20,178 nucleotides of DNA, from the NCBI GenBank assembly GCA_002336815.1, contig DDEU01000010.1, positions 1 through 20,178 of the forward strand, read 5' to 3'. The notes below the pieces were generated by a model. That model worked only from the letters and a program-made list of their open reading frames with translations, did not search any database and had not been told where the DNA came from. This DNA comes from Chitinophagaceae bacterium UBA1946. Its GTDB lineage: Bacteria; Bacteroidota; Bacteroidia; Chitinophagales; Chitinophagaceae. This document shows, in pieces, positions 1-6,615 of the stretch (its first letter is position 1; each line of letters starts with the position of its first letter). The translations under genes were made by a program, and so were the position numbers.

Positions 1-45
1 GGTGAAGAACTGGTATTTGATATTGAACTGGTGGAGATCGTTTAG
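1..45 (+). CDS. FKBP-type peptidyl-prolyl isomerase, C-terminal end only
   Basis: Only the last 14 codons and the TAG stop lie in the window. The peptide GEELVFDIELVEIV matches the final beta-strand of FKBP-type prolyl cis-trans isomerases, where a 'LVFDVELL' pattern closes the fold. A terminator-like hairpin at 108-133 follows on the same strand, which fits this being the end of a transcription unit. The family call rests on a very short peptide and could be wrong; the rest of the gene is left of the window. Confidence 0.55.
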   Translation, partial: GEELVFDIELVEIV

Positions 46-311
46 TGAATGGTGAATGGTCAATCGTGAATAGCGTATTCCGGTTCAGAAGTTTTTAAGT
101 TTATAAGCGGCTTGCAAATGCAGGCCGTTTTTTATTGGATAGACACTGAAAATAAGGAATGCTGCCTGCTTATGAAAGTCACCCATTCACAATTCACTAT
201 TGACTATTGACCATTCACTATTCACGATTCACCATGCTTCCCCGATTTTCTGTAATATTGCATCCATTCTAAAAGGTCCATATTGACCATTCACGATTCA
301 CCATTCACCAC
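46..311. repeat. Degenerate heptamer repeat arrays in the pepT leader
   Basis: Four heptamers of the form TGAATGG / TCAATCG run from 46 to 73, starting directly after the stop codon at 43-45. The reverse-complement unit, CNATTSA (mostly CCATTCA, CGATTCA, CTATTGA), is repeated seven times in phase at 183-231 and about four times at 280-307, ending five bases before the pepT ATG. The first array can therefore pair with either of the other two. Between them are the terminator at 108-133 and about 50 bases with nothing recognisable. Heptamer arrays of this kind are intergenic repeats; their function here is unknown. Units are too short, and without unique spacers, to be CRISPR. Confidence 0.7.
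108..133 (+). terminator. Intrinsic terminator after the FKBP-like gene
   Basis: CGGCTTGCA at 108-116 pairs with TGCAGGCCG at 119-127 (one G-T wobble; the innermost A-T pair must open to give a tetraloop), followed by six T at 128-133. The arrangement is that of a rho-independent terminator reading on the plus strand. Confidence 0.75.
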
Positions 312-1562
312 ATGATCTTCATCAACCCAACCGCCGCTGCCGAACGCTTTATGCGTTATGTGCAGATAGATACGCAAAGTGATCCTACCAGTACCGCACA
401 TCCCACTACCGAAAAACAAAAAGACCTGAGCCGGTTGTTGCAACAGGAATTAGTGGCCATGGGGATTGCAGATGCCAGCACCGATGAGTATGGGTATGTG
501 TATGCCAGCATCCCATCCAACAGTGATAAAGAAAATATACCGGCCATTTGCTTTTGCAGCCATGTTGATACAGCGCCTGATTGCAGCGGCTACCAGGTAA
601 AACCCATTCACCACGCCAGTTACGATGGCAGTGATATTGTATTACCCGATGATACCACGCAGGTATTAACAACCGCTAAATCTCCCTACCTGAAAGAACA
701 TTTGAACAGCGGTGTGATCACTGCCAGCGGGTTAACCCTGCTCGGCGCCGATGATAAGAGTGGTGTAACGGCGATCATGGAAGCGGCGCTGTTCTTTGTG
801 CAACATCCCGAAATAAAACATGGCGATATTAAAATTTTATTTACGCCGGATGAAGAAGTGGGGCAGGGTACGGCAAAAGTCGATATGCAAAAACTGGGTG
901 CTCAGTTTGGCTATACGCTGGATGGTGGCGAAGCCGGTTCGCTCGAAGATGAAACCTTTAGTGCCGATGGCGCTACCATTACCATTCATGGCGTGATCGT
1001 TCACCCCGGTTATGCAAAAGATAAACTGGTAAATGCATTAAAGATAGCCGGTGCCGTGCTGGATGCATTGCCCAAAGATGAGTGGAGCCCGGAAACAACC
1101 GATGGCAAACAGGGGTTTGTACATCCGGTGGCGGTGAATGGCATTGCGGAAAAAGCAAGTATACAGTTTATTGTAAGAGATTTTGAAGATGCAGGATTGC
1201 AGACACATCATGATCGCCTGAAAAAAATAGCAGCAGACGTGCTGGCTAAATACCCGGGCGCAACATTCGAATATGCCATTGCGGAGCAATACCGCAATAT
1301 GAAAAAAGTATTGGATCAATGCCCGCAGGTGGTGGCGTATGCGGAAGAAGCCATACAACGGGCAGGCTTACCCGTAAAAAAAGAAAGCATTCGTGGTGGT
1401 ACCGATGGCAGCAGGTTCAGCTATATCGGTATGCCCTGCCCGAATATTTTTACCGGTATGCAAAACATTCACAGCAAACTGGAATGGATAGGAACCAAAG
1501 ACATGGCGAAGGCGGCTGAAACAATTGTTCACCTGGGAAAGATCTGGGAAGAGCGGAGCTAA
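312..1562 (+). CDS. pepT: Peptidase T (tripeptide aminopeptidase, M20B)
   Basis: Cytoplasmic dizinc exopeptidase that removes the N-terminal residue from tripeptides, here 416 residues, the usual length for PepT. The M20 metal and catalytic motifs are all visible: SHVDTAPD (residues 83-90, first metal His and Asp), LGADDKSG (144-151, bridging Asp), FTPDEEVGQG (177-186, catalytic Glu and metal Glu), LDGGEAGS (203-210, metal Asp), then RGGTDGSRFS in the C-terminal third and a late metal His near residue 387 in NIHSKLEW. The dimerisation part contains HPGYAKDKLVNA. The ATG at 312 has no Shine-Dalgarno sequence and heptamer repeats run almost up to it; an in-frame ATG at 351 is less likely because it would remove a conserved N-terminal helix. 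The SPFH gene follows after 62 bases with no terminator between, so cotranscription is possible. Confidence 0.95.
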   Translation: MIFINPTAAAERFMRYVQIDTQSDPTSTAHPTTEKQKDLSRLLQQELVAMGIADASTDEYGYVYASIPSNSDKENIPAICFCSHVDTAPDCSGYQVKPIHHASYDGSDIVLPDDTTQVLTTAKSPYLKEHLNSGVITASGLTLLGADDKSGVTAIMEAALFFVQHPEIKHGDIKILFTPDEEVGQGTAKVDMQKLGAQFGYTLDGGEAGSLEDETFSADGATITIHGVIVHPGYAKDKLVNALKIAGAVLDALPKDEWSPETTDGKQGFVHPVAVNGIAEKASIQFIVRDFEDAGLQTHHDRLKKIAADVLAKYPGATFEYAIAEQYRNMKKVLDQCPQVVAYAEEAIQRAGLPVKKESIRGGTDGSRFSYIGMPCPNIFTGMQNIHSKLEWIGTKDMAKAAETIVHLGKIWEERS

Positions 1563-1624
1563 TTGCAGAATACTTATTGGATTGATAATTTAAAAACATA
1601 TACCTTCAATTTAAATTTATAACC

Positions 1625-2554
1625 ATGCCGGAAATAATAAAAGAATTTTGGTGGCTGCTGCCAATTTTTGCGATCATAGCAGGAGGATTGTTTACCATTA
1701 ACCAGGGAACCATTGGTGTGGTAACCCGTTTGGGAAAATACCATAGTATCAAGCGCCCCGGTCTTAATTTTAAAGTACCTTTTTTAGACCAGATCTACAA
1801 AAGAGTAAGCATTCAAAACCGTTCGGTGGAACTGGAATTCCAGGCGGTAACGGTTGACCAGGCGAATGTATATTTCAAATCGATGTTGTTGTATTCAGTG
1901 TTGAACGTAGATGAAGAAACCATTAAAAATGTGGCTTTCAAATTCATCAGCGATAAAGACCTGATGCAGGCATTGGTGCGTACCGTAGAAGGCAGCATCC
2001 GTGCTTTTGTTGCTACCAAAAAACAAGCTGAAGTACTGAATGTAAGAAGGGATATTGTTGAGAATGTAAAAGAGCAGGTGGATATGCAACTTGAAAGCTG
2101 GGGCTATCATTTGCAGGATCTGCAGATCAATGATATTACATTCGACCAGGCCATTATCGAAAGCATGAGCAAGGTAGTTGCTTCCAATAACCTGAAAGCA
2201 GCGGCCGAAAACGAAGGCCAGGCTTTGCTGATCACCAAAACAAAAGCAGCAGAAGCAGAAGGTAACTCTATCAAGATCGCTGCAGAAGCAGAAAGACAGG
2301 CAGCGCAATTGCGTGGACAGGGTGTGGCATTGTTCCGTGAAGAAGTAGCACGTGGTATGAGCCAGGCTGCTGAACAAATGAAACAGGCCAACCTGGATAC
2401 CAATGTGATCTTGTTCAGTATGTGGACGGAAGCCATTAAAAACTTTGCTGAATATGGTAAAGGCAACGTGATCTTTTTGGATGGCAGCAGCGAAGGCATG
2501 GAAAAAACGATGCGACAGATCATGGCCATGCAGCAAATGGAAGGAAAGAAATAG
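1625..2554 (+). CDS. SPFH/band-7 (stomatin/prohibitin-like) membrane protein
   Basis: 309-residue protein with one N-terminal membrane segment (about residues 8-26, FWWLLPIFAIIAGGLF), then an SPFH domain that opens with the typical NQGTIGVVTRLGKYH and GLNFKVPFLDQIYKR pattern. From about residue 205 it continues as an Ala/Glu-rich coiled-coil (KAAEAEGN, AAEAERQAAQ) and closes with a charged, Met-rich tail. Such proteins form large oligomeric rings on membranes and organise microdomains or regulate membrane proteases; the substrate or partner here cannot be read from sequence. No NfeD or FtsH gene lies next to it in the window. A strong terminator follows at 2577-2605, separating it from exbB. 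Long open frames on the opposite strand are shadows of this gene. Confidence 0.9.
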   Translation: MPEIIKEFWWLLPIFAIIAGGLFTINQGTIGVVTRLGKYHSIKRPGLNFKVPFLDQIYKRVSIQNRSVELEFQAVTVDQANVYFKSMLLYSVLNVDEETIKNVAFKFISDKDLMQALVRTVEGSIRAFVATKKQAEVLNVRRDIVENVKEQVDMQLESWGYHLQDLQINDITFDQAIIESMSKVVASNNLKAAAENEGQALLITKTKAAEAEGNSIKIAAEAERQAAQLRGQGVALFREEVARGMSQAAEQMKQANLDTNVILFSMWTEAIKNFAEYGKGNVIFLDGSSEGMEKTMRQIMAMQQMEGKK

Positions 2555-2576
2555 CAGTTTCAAAAAATAATTGTAC

Positions 2577-2605
2577 AAAGCCGGATATTCATCCGGCTTT
2601 TTTTT
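2577..2605 (+). terminator. Intrinsic terminator after the SPFH gene
   Basis: Perfect 10-bp stem AAAGCCGGAT (2577-2586) and ATCCGGCTTT (2591-2600) with the tetraloop ATTC, followed by more T to 2605. It ends the pepT/SPFH unit. Confidence 0.9.
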
Positions 2606-2716
2606 AAAGCTTTTTCTTTAACAATATTTTACGGCGCAAATAACCTTGTTTTGCTGCTGGCATTACATATTGCAAAGCATTGGCATAATTATCGCAAAAC
2701 AAAAAACAGAAACAAT

Positions 2717-2724
2717 TACTTTTG
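2717..2724 (+). promoter_or_regulatory. Candidate -7 element (TAnnTTTG) for exbB
   Basis: TACTTTTG is an exact match to the Bacteroidota -7 consensus TAnnTTTG and lies 18 bases before the exbB ATG, giving a predicted leader of about 10-14 bases. No convincing TTTG -33 element is present at the expected distance (around 2693), so this is a half-supported call. Confidence 0.45.
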
Positions 2725-2742
2725 TCTTAAATCAGTAAATCC

Positions 2743-3420
2743 ATGTTTGATATCTTTTTGCAGGTAGATACCCTTACCAGATCAACAGAAGTAACCGGGA
2801 AAGTAGAATCCGTATGGAGCCTGCTCGGCAAAGGCGGTCCGTTGATGATCCCACTGGGAATTCTTTTCGCATTGGCTGTTTTCGTTTTTATAGAAAGATT
2901 ACTGGCAGTTAAAAAAGCCAGCAAGATCGACGATAATTTTATGCGTATCATCCGTGACAATGTTGTTACCGGTAATGTTACTGCTGCAAGAAGCCTGGCA
3001 AAAAATACAGACAACCCGGTAGGAAGGATCATTGACAAAGGATTGCAACGGATCGGCAAACCAATTGAGGCCATAGAGAAAAGTATGGAGAATGTGGGCA
3101 AACTAGAGATGTACAAAATGGAGAAAAATCTCTCTATCCTTTCTGTGATCTCCCGTATCGCACCGCTCTTTGGATTTGTTGGAACGATCGTGGGGTTGGT
3201 ATTGTTGTTAAAAGAATTCGCTACCATCAGCAGCCCAACCGTAAGCCAGATCGCTGATGCCATGTACATCAAACTGATTACCTCTGCAAGTGGATTGATC
3301 ATTGGTATGCTGGCCTATCTTGGTTACAGTTATCTGGATACGCAGATCAACAGAACAGCGAACCGCATGGAAGCTGCCAGCAACGAATTCATTGATATTT
3401 TGCAGGAACCAACGCGATAA
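2743..3420 (+). CDS. exbB: MotA/TolQ/ExbB-family proton channel subunit
   Basis: 225-residue inner-membrane protein of the ExbB/TolQ family, which with ExbD forms a proton-driven motor energising TonB-type or other envelope processes. Three membrane segments are visible: about 35-52, 138-158 (APLFGFVGTIVGL) and 172-198 (ending in SGLIIGMLAYLGYSYL). The GT motif (G147-T148) of the second segment is kept. Aligned without gaps to E. coli ExbB as I recall it, the position of the conserved pore Glu176 carries Ile176 and the next residue is Lys177 (MYIKLITSASGL), which is unusual for a canonical ExbB; a separate subfamily is possible. exbD follows after 80 bases and is probably cotranscribed. The symbol is given at family level: TolQ or another MotA-type role cannot be excluded. 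Confidence 0.85.
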   Translation: MFDIFLQVDTLTRSTEVTGKVESVWSLLGKGGPLMIPLGILFALAVFVFIERLLAVKKASKIDDNFMRIIRDNVVTGNVTAARSLAKNTDNPVGRIIDKGLQRIGKPIEAIEKSMENVGKLEMYKMEKNLSILSVISRIAPLFGFVGTIVGLVLLLKEFATISSPTVSQIADAMYIKLITSASGLIIGMLAYLGYSYLDTQINRTANRMEAASNEFIDILQEPTR

Positions 3421-3500
3421 TTATTTTGGATGGCAGCGTTTAATTCAATGACAATAAAAGGTTCTTCACTCAATATTTAAAATTCATCACATTACAGGAT

Positions 3501-3908
3501 ATGGGATTAAGAAGAAATAAATTAAGAGAAAGTCATGATGAAGTGGATACCGGTCCGCTCAATGATATTCTGTTTATCCTCCTCATGTTCTTTTTAATGA
3601 TCTCTACATTGGCCAACCCCAATGTGATCAAAGTAAGTACGCCCAGGGCAAAGAGTGATACCAAATCCAAGCAGAGTGTGGTGGTGAGTGTTGACAGGCA
3701 AAAGAATTTTTACATTGGTTCCAAAAGAGTTATTACAGATTCGCTTGAATCTGCGTTAAGAAAATACATCATTGAAGGGGATAGCATTAAACCTGCGGTA
3801 GTGATCAATGCCGATTCTTCTGCCCAGTGGGGCGAAGTGGTAAAAGTGATGAAGATCGCAAGGCGCCTGGGCGCTACAACTTCTGCTACTGTTTCAGGAA
3901 CGGAGTGA
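3501..3908 (+). CDS. exbD: ExbD/TolR-family proton channel subunit
   Basis: 135-residue protein with a short cytoplasmic N-terminus, one membrane segment (about residues 19-38, GPLNDILFILLMFFLMISTL) and a periplasmic ExbD/TolR domain with the late VVINADSSAQWGEVVKVM pattern. Asp22 in PLNDILF occupies the place of the proton-carrying Asp of ExbD/TolR and is intact. It partners the upstream ExbB-like protein. The start at 3501 follows a weak AGGAT purine stretch. Its last 23 bases overlap the 3' end of prmC on the other strand, and no terminator hairpin is seen there. No tonB gene is in the window. Confidence 0.87.
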   Translation: MGLRRNKLRESHDEVDTGPLNDILFILLMFFLMISTLANPNVIKVSTPRAKSDTKSKQSVVVSVDRQKNFYIGSKRVITDSLESALRKYIIEGDSIKPAVVINADSSAQWGEVVKVMKIARRLGATTSATVSGTE

Positions 3909-4749
3909 TCTTAACCATTCTTTCATTGCCATTGATATCTTTTTTTATTTCCACCTGCCGGCCGGGTGCGTCAAAAATGGCCGCCGTTTCTGTTGCATGA
4001 TCCTGGTGTACTTCCAGGTATATTTTTCCTCCCGGTTTTAAATGTGTGTGTGCAAAACCGGCAATTGTTTCATAGAACAATAGTGGTGAGTCATCTGGTA
4101 CAAACAAGGCGGTACCGGGCTCAAAGGCAATTACATTTTTATCCATGCTGCTCTTTTCCCTGGCGGGAATATAGGGCGGATTGCTTACGATGATATCAAA
4201 CACACCTAACTGTTCCCATTGCTCAGGATCTAAAATATCTGCCTGAATAAAATCAATATTTGTTTGGTTGATGGCCGCATTTTTCGTTGCTACCGTTAAC
4301 GCACCAGCGCTGATATCGACGGCTGTTAGTGCTGCTGCAGGCAACTGATTTTTTAACGCTACGGCAATGCAGCCGCTGCCGGTACCAATATCAAGGATGG
4401 AGATTTCCCGGTTGCTTTTTTGTTCATCATCTGTGATCCATTTCACCAATTCTTCCGTTTCCGGCCTGGGTATCAATACCTGTTCATTCACCATGAATTT
4501 TAAATTATAGAACCAGGTTTCGCCAGTTACGTATTGAACAGGCTGGTGCGAAAGCAACTGTTGCAGCGCTGTTTCCAACATTGCCTGCTGCCCACCGGTA
4601 AGTAACTGACGGGGATTTTTTAAAATATCCATTCTATTCAATCCCAGCCGCTGTTCCCATACCCAGCCGGCCACAATACCGGCTTCCTCCAAACTGTAAA
4701 GACTTTGCAATTGCTGCAGGTAATACTGGTAATAATCGGTCACTGTCAT
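3886..4749 (-). CDS. prmC: Peptide chain release factor N5-glutamine methyltransferase
   Basis: 287-residue cytoplasmic S-adenosylmethionine-dependent enzyme that methylates the Gln of the GGQ motif in release factors RF1 and RF2. The N-terminal helical domain is followed by VLIPRPETEELV (91-102), the SAM-binding motif DIGTGSG (120-126) and the amide-methylating signature NPPY (190-193), all typical of PrmC/HemK and at the usual spacing. The C-terminus overlaps the end of exbD by 23 bases in convergent orientation. A perfect TAnnTTTG element at 4755-4762 on the minus strand ends only five bases before the ATG, so transcription may begin at or very near the start codon. Confidence 0.95.
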   Translation of the reverse strand: MTVTDYYQYYLQQLQSLYSLEEAGIVAGWVWEQRLGLNRMDILKNPRQLLTGGQQAMLETALQQLLSHQPVQYVTGETWFYNLKFMVNEQVLIPRPETEELVKWITDDEQKSNREISILDIGTGSGCIAVALKNQLPAAALTAVDISAGALTVATKNAAINQTNIDFIQADILDPEQWEQLGVFDIIVSNPPYIPAREKSSMDKNVIAFEPGTALFVPDDSPLLFYETIAGFAHTHLKPGGKIYLEVHQDHATETAAIFDAPGRQVEIKKDINGNERMVKITPFLKQ

Positions 4750-4754
4750 CGGGG

Positions 4755-4762
4755 CAAACTTA
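4755..4762 (-). promoter_or_regulatory. Candidate -7 element of the prmC promoter
   Basis: Read on the minus strand this is TAAGTTTG, an exact TAnnTTTG match, ending five bases before the prmC ATG. No good TTTG -33 box is found 19-21 bases upstream. If used, it would make a leaderless or nearly leaderless prmC mRNA. Confidence 0.4.
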
Positions 4763-4793
4763 AATTATTTTATGACTGCCCATTCAGAACAAT

Positions 4794-4825
4794 TTTGCAG
4801 GGCCACTTTTCAATCCTTATTTTTG
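4794..4825 (+). promoter_or_regulatory. ribD promoter, Bacteroidota type (TTTG-N20-TAnnTTTG)
   Basis: TTTG at 4794-4797 is followed after exactly 20 bases by TATTTTTG at 4818-4825, a full match in both boxes and spacing to the sigma-ABfr consensus. The predicted transcription start falls around 4829-4832, which rules out ribD starts further upstream. Confidence 0.65.
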
Positions 4826-4830
4826 GAATC

Positions 4831-5883
4831 TTGAGCAATGATCACATATACATGCAGCGTTGCCTGCAACTGGCGGCCCTGGGGGCCGGTACGGTAGCAC
4901 CTAACCCGATGGTGGGAGCCATACTGGTGCATGATGATCGCATCATTGGTGAAGGATACCACCAGCAATACGGACAGGCGCATGCAGAAGTCAATTGTAT
5001 CAATAGTGTTCCGGAACAACAGCAGCACCTGCTTGAAAAAAGTACCATGTATGTTTCTTTGGAGCCTTGTGCGCATTTTGGTAAAACGCCTCCCTGTGCA
5101 AACCTGTTGATTGATAAAAAGATACCAAGGGTAGTGATCGCCTGCAGGGACAGTTATAAAGAAGTGGCTGGCAGGGGAATTGAATTATTAAGGAACGCAG
5201 GCGTAGAAGTTACAGTGGGCCTGTTAGAGAAAGAGGCACAGGAGCTGAACAGGCGGTTTTTTAAATATCACGAAGTTCAACGGCCCTATATCATTTTAAA
5301 ATGGGCGCAGAGCAGCAACAGCAGGATCGCCAATGCCGACCTGTCGAGGGTGATGATCAGCAACGACTATAGCAACCGGCTGGTACACCGCTGGCGTAAC
5401 GAAGAGGCTGCCATCATGGTGGGTTCCAATACTGCTTTGCATGATGATCCATCGCTCACCAACCGGCACTGGTATGGCAATGATCCGGTAAGGATTTTAA
5501 TGGACTGGAGCCTGAAAGTGCCTGCCACTCACCAGTTGATGGCAGACGGGGGTAAAACCATCATCTTTAATCAACTCCGGAATGAAGAAGCCGGCAATAA
5601 GCTGTTCCGGTATATTGAAAAAGACGAACCTGTGATCAGGCAGGTATTGCTGCAATTGTACGACCTGAAGATCCAGAGTGTTTTGGTAGAAGGAGGCGCT
5701 TCATTGCTGCAGTCATTTATTGATGAAGGCTGCTGGGATGAAGCACGGGTCATTACCAATCAGCAACTGGTAATTCACAACGGCTTACATTCGCCTGTGT
5801 TAAATGATCATTCACTGGTTAAAACAGCATCTTATCTTTCCGATGATATATATTACTACACTCACTCCGTAACGCATACATGA
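4831..5883 (+). CDS. ribD: Bifunctional pyrimidine deaminase/reductase RibD (riboflavin synthesis)
   Basis: Catalyses the deamination and then the ribosyl-side-chain reduction of the early riboflavin intermediate. Counting from the TTG at 4831 (350 residues), the N-terminal deaminase carries the zinc motifs HAEV (H51, E53) and PCAHFGKTPPC (C80, C89). The reductase half has KWAQ (157-160), a GSNTALHDDPSLTNR segment and VLVEGGASLLQSF near the end. The start is uncertain: TTG 4831 gives the family-like MSNDHIYMQRC but coincides with the predicted transcription start, while ATG 4852 (343 residues) would leave a leader of about 20 bases. An upstream reading to 4705 would begin inside prmC and is not family-like. 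The usual Asp-Gly after KxAxS in the reductase is Asn-Ser here (residues 163-164). The stop overlaps the ATG of the next gene. Confidence 0.93.
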   Translation: MSNDHIYMQRCLQLAALGAGTVAPNPMVGAILVHDDRIIGEGYHQQYGQAHAEVNCINSVPEQQQHLLEKSTMYVSLEPCAHFGKTPPCANLLIDKKIPRVVIACRDSYKEVAGRGIELLRNAGVEVTVGLLEKEAQELNRRFFKYHEVQRPYIILKWAQSSNSRIANADLSRVMISNDYSNRLVHRWRNEEAAIMVGSNTALHDDPSLTNRHWYGNDPVRILMDWSLKVPATHQLMADGGKTIIFNQLRNEEAGNKLFRYIEKDEPVIRQVLLQLYDLKIQSVLVEGGASLLQSFIDEGCWDEARVITNQQLVIHNGLHSPVLNDHSLVKTASYLSDDIYYYTHSVTHT

Positions 5884-6503
5884 GCAAGCCAGCAGCATCA
5901 ACCGAAAAAACTTTTTACAATTGTATCGACAAGCCTGGTATGGCAGAATTCAAGGACCGGGGCAGCAAGTTTATCGGGTATGCCTACCCGGTAGAGTCGG
6001 CGGAAGATTTTAAAAAATACCTTCAGCAATTGAAAAAGGAACACCCAAAGGCAGTACATCATTGCTTTGCCTACCGCATTGGCACAGACGGTAACAATTT
6101 CAGGGTAAGTGATGATGGTGAGCCCTCCGGCTCGGCCGGCCGGCCGATACTGGGCCAGATCGACAGCAAGCATATCACCAATACGGCCGTAATCGTGGTA
6201 CGGTATTTTGGCGGCACTTTGCTTGGTGTTCCAGGCCTCATCAATGCTTATAAAACCGTTACCTCGCTTGCATTACAGGTTACACCGGTGGTGCAGAAAC
6301 AGATCGAGGTTAAGTACAGGATACAGTTCGACTATACCAGGATGAATGATATCATGATGCTGTTAAAGCAATACAATTGTACCATTATTAGCCAGGAGCT
6401 GCAGCTTTTTTGTGTTATCAATGCAGGCATACCCAATAACCGGATAGCTGAAGTGCTGTATAAATTGAAGGAAATCCAGGGTGTAGATGTAGCAAAATCG
6501 TAA
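5880..6503 (+). CDS. YigZ/IMPACT (UPF0029) family protein
   Basis: 207-residue protein of the YigZ family, relatives of eukaryotic IMPACT that act in translation or stress control; the bacterial role is not settled. The signatures DDGEPSGSAGRP (78-89) and VRYFGGTLLGVPGL (107-120) identify the N-terminal UPF0029 domain; a ferredoxin-like C-terminal domain covers about residues 140-205. The ATG overlaps the ribD stop as ATGA, so the two are almost certainly one transcript and translationally coupled. Nothing in the sequence links it to riboflavin; the pairing may be only positional. Confidence 0.92.
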   Translation: MSKPAASTEKTFYNCIDKPGMAEFKDRGSKFIGYAYPVESAEDFKKYLQQLKKEHPKAVHHCFAYRIGTDGNNFRVSDDGEPSGSAGRPILGQIDSKHITNTAVIVVRYFGGTLLGVPGLINAYKTVTSLALQVTPVVQKQIEVKYRIQFDYTRMNDIMMLLKQYNCTIISQELQLFCVINAGIPNNRIAEVLYKLKEIQGVDVAKS

Positions 6504-6538
6504 TGTTATCAAAAAAACAGGCCGCTTTTTTGTTCCTG

Positions 6539-6570
6539 TTGAATTTTATCAAAATTTTATACTACTTTTA
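6539..6570 (+). promoter_or_regulatory. Possible promoter of the PorP/SprF-giant protein unit
   Basis: TTG at 6539-6541 is followed after 21 bases by TACTTTTA (6563-6570), which differs from TAnnTTTG only in the last base. The predicted leader to the ATG at 6616 is about 40 bases and includes a run of T at 6592-6600. The match is imperfect in both boxes. Confidence 0.35.
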
Positions 6571-6615
6571 AACGCCCATTACTATAACAGCTTTTTTTTT
6601 AATACCAAACAGATT

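Noticed and set aside
183..307. Possible CRISPR array in the heptamer region
   Set aside because: Units are seven bases, contiguous and degenerate, with no unique spacers and no cas genes nearby.
1895..2578. 227-codon minus-strand frame opposite the SPFH gene
   Set aside because: It is fully antisense to a well-supported gene, rich in Phe/His/Cys as expected of a shadow, and runs through the terminator region.
2727..3302. 191-codon minus-strand frame opposite exbB
   Set aside because: Antisense shadow of a clear membrane protein gene; hydrophobic stretches mirror those of exbB.
2743..3908. exbB/exbD pair as the GldL/GldM gliding motor
   Set aside because: The proteins have ExbB and ExbD lengths and topology; GldL is a two-helix protein and GldM is much larger (about 500 residues), and no gldK or gldN gene is next to them.
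4705..4830. Upstream extension of the ribD frame to an ATG at 4705
   Set aside because: It lies inside prmC on the other strand, upstream of the predicted ribD promoter, and the added residues do not resemble RibD.
6516..6540. AACAGG/CCTGTT hairpin after the YigZ gene as a terminator
   Set aside because: Only six base pairs with a 13-base loop, and no T tract follows the stem.
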